Below, piece by piece: positions 59,948 through 64,000 of a stretch of 64,000 nt of DNA. The translations under genes were made by a program, and so were the position numbers. The notes beneath the pieces are model-generated. The model made no database searches, was not told the DNA's origin, and saw only the letters and a program-made list of their open reading frames with translations. Each line of letters opens with the position of its first letter. Within the stretch, counting starts at the first letter, position 1. The stretch spans positions 21,251,120 through 21,315,119 of the forward strand of contig NC_088778.1 in NCBI RefSeq assembly GCF_954871325.1, written 5' to 3'. This DNA is from Gordionus sp. m RMFG-2023 (Eukaryota; Nematomorpha; Gordioida; Chordodea; Parachordodidae).

Positions 59948-60719
59948 ATGCCTGAGTTGGAGAGAGAAATTCAGTCAAAATATATCAAAGGAAATATCAC
60001 TTTTGAAGATACCGTGCATTTAACGATCGCGCTGTCTTCTTGGAGATGGATAACCCAGGCAGAAGTTAACAAAATAATTAAACATAAACATACGCAAGGT
60101 TTTAAAAATATTTATTTTAGGAATAATAATTATAATAACGTTAATAAATTTAATAATATTAATAATTATAATGCTAGAAAATTCAACCGTAATAATTATA
60201 TTCCTAATAATTATAAATCAAGTTTCAACTAATTTCATGCAAATAAAGTCATAAGTTTTCGATGTGGAAAGGCAAATTAAATAGCGAAAGAGTGTAAACG
60301 CATACCATACAAATGATTCTACCACGGTCACCTAGTATGTCATTTGGTAATAAAGCTACGATGCAAAGATTAATAGGCTGCAGTTTACTATGGAATTTGA
60401 TACCTATGCTGCGTGTAGTGTGATAGATGAGGTTACCTGGAGTCGCATATGCAAACCATATTATTGCCTGCATATAAACTAGTGGGATATAATCATATCA
60501 AAATCGGAGTATTGGGTAAATCTTTAGTGGAAGTCGAAGTAAAGAATATTTCAAATTTTTTACCTATTTGGGTAGATGAGAATTCCCATATTTTTGAATG
60601 CGCTTTCTCAAAGAATTTGATATAAAACTTAAGGGAGAAGTTCGAATTATTAATATAAATATAAATTTTTCCAGCTTAATACTATTGTTTTAAAATTTCC
60701 GAAAGTTTAAAAAAAAAAA

Positions 60720-61370
60720 TTAGGACAAATAAAATTACAGAAAGCCGTCATCAAGATCCAACCTAACACATTGCCGATCGCGTTACCGGCAAGAAGAATT
60801 CCATTTCCGTTGCGTCTAACCGTTGAAGCTGAGTTAGGCAGACTTTTAGTCGAAGGCATTATCGAGAAAGTGGATCCAACAACTGCAAAAACTTGGGCTA
60901 CGCCAACGGTTGATATCTCAAAGAAATCCGGTAGCATGCGGAAATGCGGAGATTTTCGTTTAACAATCAACAAATGTTTAGCGATAGATAACGATTTACT
61001 GTCGACCTAACAAATAGGATCGCTGGTGGTAAAATATTTTCAACGATAGATTTAATAGATGCATTTTTACAATTCGGAGTTAGTTCAGAATGTAGGGACC
61101 TTTTAGTAATTTAAACTCATGTCGGTTATTACCGATACCAAAGAATCCCTTTTAGATTGACTAGCACTCCGATAATATTTCAATGCTTTATGCAAACCTG
61201 TTAAAGGGAATTCTTATGGTTAGTGTAATTTTAGACGACGTTCTTGTTGCAGGCGAGAATAATTTTGATCATATAGTTAACCTAGAAGAGTATTAAGAAG
61301 ATTAGAAAAGGGATTGGCAACGACGACCGATAAAATTAAAACTGGAGAAAAGTCAGTTACTTATTTAGGT
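60720..61370 (+). pseudogene. Reverse transcriptase region of gypsy fossil B, first part
   Basis: Readable words are LPIALPARRIPFPLR, the spacer VEAELGRLLVEGIIEK, SMRKCGDFRLTINK, FSTIDLIDAFLQF (first catalytic aspartate) and VILDDVLVAGEN (the Y/V-x-D-D box region). All match Ty3/gypsy RT in order. The remainder continues after the inserted hAT at 62281. This is a fossil. Confidence 0.85.
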
Positions 61371-61375
61371 CATGT

Positions 61376-62280
61376 TAGAGGTCTGCATTGGGCGGGTTTT
61401 TGGACTCCCATTCAATGTTTTGAAAAAATTTAACCCGCCCGCCCAGTCCGGCCATTATTTCTAAAAAAATATATTAGTCTAAAATTCCTTACCCTCCCGC
61501 CCGCCTTAAAATATATTAGTCTAAAATTCCTTACCCTCACGCCCGCCCATTAGTCTCAAAATTTTTTACCCGCCCACCCATTATTTGATTTTTAACCCAA
61601 GCCCGCCATTATAAAATTTATTTTTTAAGCATCTAATAAAAAAAAATTTCAGTATTACACTTCTACAAAAAATTTATAGGAAATTACTATATTAAGCATA
61701 AAAAAATATTCAATTTAAATTATGGATAATTTATTTGATCAAATAAAATTTTATGAAAATAATATAAATATATTGATATTATATGTAATTAATAATGCAA
61801 AAATAATAACGAATCGACATTTTCTGGATTCAAACATGTTCTTCTTTGTTCTAAAAACCTTCCAGCAATGCTAAATCCTAGTTCAGAAGAAGCACTAGTT
61901 GCAGGAATTGTCAATATTTTTCTTGCTAATCTTGATAGCTTTGGCAAATCTCTTTCTTGTCGTTTCCACCAAAGTAGTTTTAAATATACAAAAAAGTATA
62001 ATTATTTTAAGAAAAAAGTTTTTATGATACCAAAAAAGGACATTTTAATTTTTAATATCCAAAAAAGTTCACAGGAACAATTTTTTATTAATATAATATT
62101 TTAAAATTTTTTTACCCGCCCGCCCATTGTTTAAATATCTTAACCCGCCAATACACCGGCCCATTGTTTAAAAATTTCTTTAACCCGCCCGCCTGCCCAT
62201 TCTTAAATTTTTTTCGCCTGCCCACTTAGATGGGCAGGCATGGGCAGGCGGGCCGAAACCCCGCCCAATGCAGACCTCTA
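61376..62280 (-). mobile_element. hAT element inserted in gypsy fossil B, 905 bp
   Basis: A perfect inverted repeat, TAGAGGTCTGCATTGGGCGG, marks both ends, followed inward by CCCGCCCG-rich subterminal repeats. The flanks GGTCATGT and GGTCTTAT agree at 6 of 8 positions. The minus strand at 61810-61990 reads LPKLSRLARKILTIPATSAS then SELGFSIAGRFLE, the hAT C-terminal block; the rest of the transposase is deleted. The left terminus of hAT A at 3961 (TAGAGGTCTGCA) is closely similar. Confidence 0.92.
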
Positions 62281-62539
62281 GGTCTTATTGACGAATTCGA
62301 AATTTACCCTATAGAAGATAAGATTAATGCCATAAAAAATTGTAAAACACCGTCAAATGTTAAAAAATTACATTCGTTTCTTGGAATGGAGAATTACTTG
62401 AATCGTTTATAAATTACATTTTATTTATGCCCCTTTACATCGATGATGAGTAAAAATGTTAGTTGGTTTTGGTAAGAAAATAAAATATTTAATAGAGTTA
62501 AAAAAATATTATACAATAATTCTTTATTCAGCCAATGTT

Positions 62540-63900
62540 CCCGCCATGATTTCGTGTGACCCTTCCAAAATGGTCTGGGATCTGTTATTGCACATCGATT
62601 TCTTACTGGCCAGGAGAAACCGATTGCTTACTCATATGGAAACTTTTGGCGGATGAAAAGGATTACGCTACCATTGATCGGCAGGCATCGGTGATCATGT
62701 TCGCTATCGAGAAGTTTCATCAATATATTTATGGAAGACATTGAATATTGGTTACAGATCATAAACCTTTAAAATATATCTTAGATGATAAAAAAGATAA
62801 ATATAAAATAACAAATAACCTTTAATAAGGTGGGCGACGAAGTTATTAAATTACGACTATGAGATAATTCATAGACCTGATAATCAAAACATGTAATGAC
62901 GCTCTGTCCCGTTTGGGGGTAGAGAGAGAAAAAAACTAATGAAGTTACAAAAAAATTCGAAGATGAAAGAGAATTAAAAATTAATTTAATAGAAGATTTA
63001 TCTTTCACTCGCATTAAAGTCGTAGATGAAACGAGCAATGATATCAAGAGATTATTAAATTAATTAATAATCACTGAAATATTGATAATATAAATAATTA
63101 TTCAGAGATTTTAAAAAATTTATTATAATTTAAGATAATATTTCGTTCGAAGAAGGATTATTATTTTATAATGATTGAATTTTTATTCCCGATAATCTAA
63201 AGAAGGAGGTTTTGAATGTTATTTATCAAGAACATCCTGGGATAATGTGGATGAAATCATGAAGTAGATACCATTTTTCTAGACGAATCTTGATCTTGAT
63301 GTAGAAGAGTTCGTTAAATGCTGCAAGAGTTGTAAGGAAGGAAGACTGCAGAGAAGAGTCTTTATGCAATTGGAACATTCCTATCCGATCTTGGGAACGA
63401 ATACACATTGATTTGACAGGCCCGTATCTGGAAAGTATTCGTTAATTTTCGTAGACGCTTTCATCAAATGGGTTGAAGTTGCAATTTTAACACATATTAA
63501 TTCGACGAGTGTAATAAATAATCTGCGTAATTATTTCGCTTGATTTGGTTTATCTCGTTACATTGTTTCAGATAATGGTACTCAGTTTACTGGATCTGAA
63601 TTCAAAACGTTTCTTTTTTAAAATAATATAAAACATTTTAGATCGGCCCCCTATAGCCCCAAATTGAAGGTTTGGCTGAGTGTTATAGCGTTTCTATGCT
63701 GGAAGGAGATGTGGGACTCCAGACCAGTTAAATTTAGCGAATGTTTTAATTACTCACCAAAATACTCCAAATGCAACTACCGGTAAATCCCCTGCCGAAG
63801 TTTGGAAGGCCGCTCAAGACAACGTTAGATCAATGGAATTATCTACAAGGAAGGACTGAAATAGCTTTATAGAAACAAAAATATTAGAAAGATAGGAACT
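62540..63900 (+). pseudogene. RNase H and integrase region of gypsy fossil B
   Basis: RNase H words include DRQASVIMFAIEKFHQYIYG and VTDHKPLKYIL, with DALSRLGV at the end. Integrase follows with a zinc-site part (CCKSCKEG), IWERIHIDLTGP, LIFVDAFIKWVEV, LSRYIVSDNGTQFTGSEF. The catalytic order is that of Ty3/gypsy elements. This is a fossil in several frames. Confidence 0.85.
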
Positions 63901-64000
63901 TTGAGCCCCGTGAATTAAGAGGAACAAAAGGTTTGGGTAGAAAACGAAAGGACTGCGGAATGGCATGAAGGGACAGCGGTTCAACGTAAAAGTGCTATAT

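Larger units (their letters stand above)
59948..64000 (+). mobile_element. Ty3/gypsy retrotransposon fossil B, running off the right edge
   Basis: Plus-strand parts in order: a gag end that is Asn-rich (59948-60232), Cys/His finger traces (60255-60370), RT (60700-61370 and on to about 62420), RNase H (62540-62930) and integrase (63190-63900). The hAT 61376-62280 is inserted in the RT. Reading continues past the window edge, and no LTR can be paired. It is broken, with more than ten breaks. Confidence 0.88.

Overview
The window is about three-quarters A+T and looks like a gene-poor stretch of an animal nuclear genome. Two genes give it away: a heterochromatin protein 1 (HP1) gene at 20330-21196 and the gene for subunit c of mitochondrial ATP synthase at 54556-55123. 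Both lie on the minus strand, both encode recognisably animal-type proteins, and both are split by introns of only 39-47 bp that can be read directly from GT...AG borders and unbroken reading frames. The HP1 chromoshadow wording leans towards arthropods, but that is a guess; no finer placement is possible from the sequence alone. Because introns are so short and so many, simple ORF calls miss the real genes and mostly show noise or transposon remains.

Nearly everything else is mobile DNA. From left to right: a Ty3/gypsy fossil (540-1825), a foldback repeat (2050-2545), a hAT DNA transposon (3961-6150), a 5'-truncated LINE with a small telomere-like motif at its broken end (7990-9966), non-autonomous hAT elements (10382-11089, 11645-11889), a BED-finger hAT (13345-14880), a piggyBac remnant (16340-17781), an unidentified decayed coding stretch (17850-18660), then HP1. 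Next come copies of an unclassified dispersed repeat here called R1 (22370, 24296, 33100, 55703) and a 464-bp hairpin element (22788-23251). A large Ty3/gypsy fossil with both LTRs spans 26808-36549 and carries a complete R1 copy. After it lie a mariner-type MITE (36557-36778), a second BED-hAT copy (37195-37990), a LINE ending in an AATG tail (39160-41847) and a long-armed Mutator-like element with a perfect 9-bp target duplication (42366-43246).

The right half opens with a PHD-finger exon and signs of a spliced plus-strand gene (43888-45243). It continues with three hAT transposons nested like Russian dolls (45388-50103), each with its own terminal repeats. A related hAT with a satellite-like array and a tRNA-like segment follows (50790-53718), then the ATP synthase gene, a full R1 copy, a 763-bp hAT MITE with a perfect 8-bp target duplication, and a second Ty3/gypsy fossil running off the right edge (59948-64000) that is itself interrupted by a hAT (61376-62280).

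No rRNA, CRISPR, operon or bacterial feature is present. The most rewarding material is the layered hAT history, the unclassified R1 family, the long perfect hairpins, and the tiny-intron genes. Element borders backed by target-site duplications are firm; family names for decayed pieces and all unidentified coding relics are inference.
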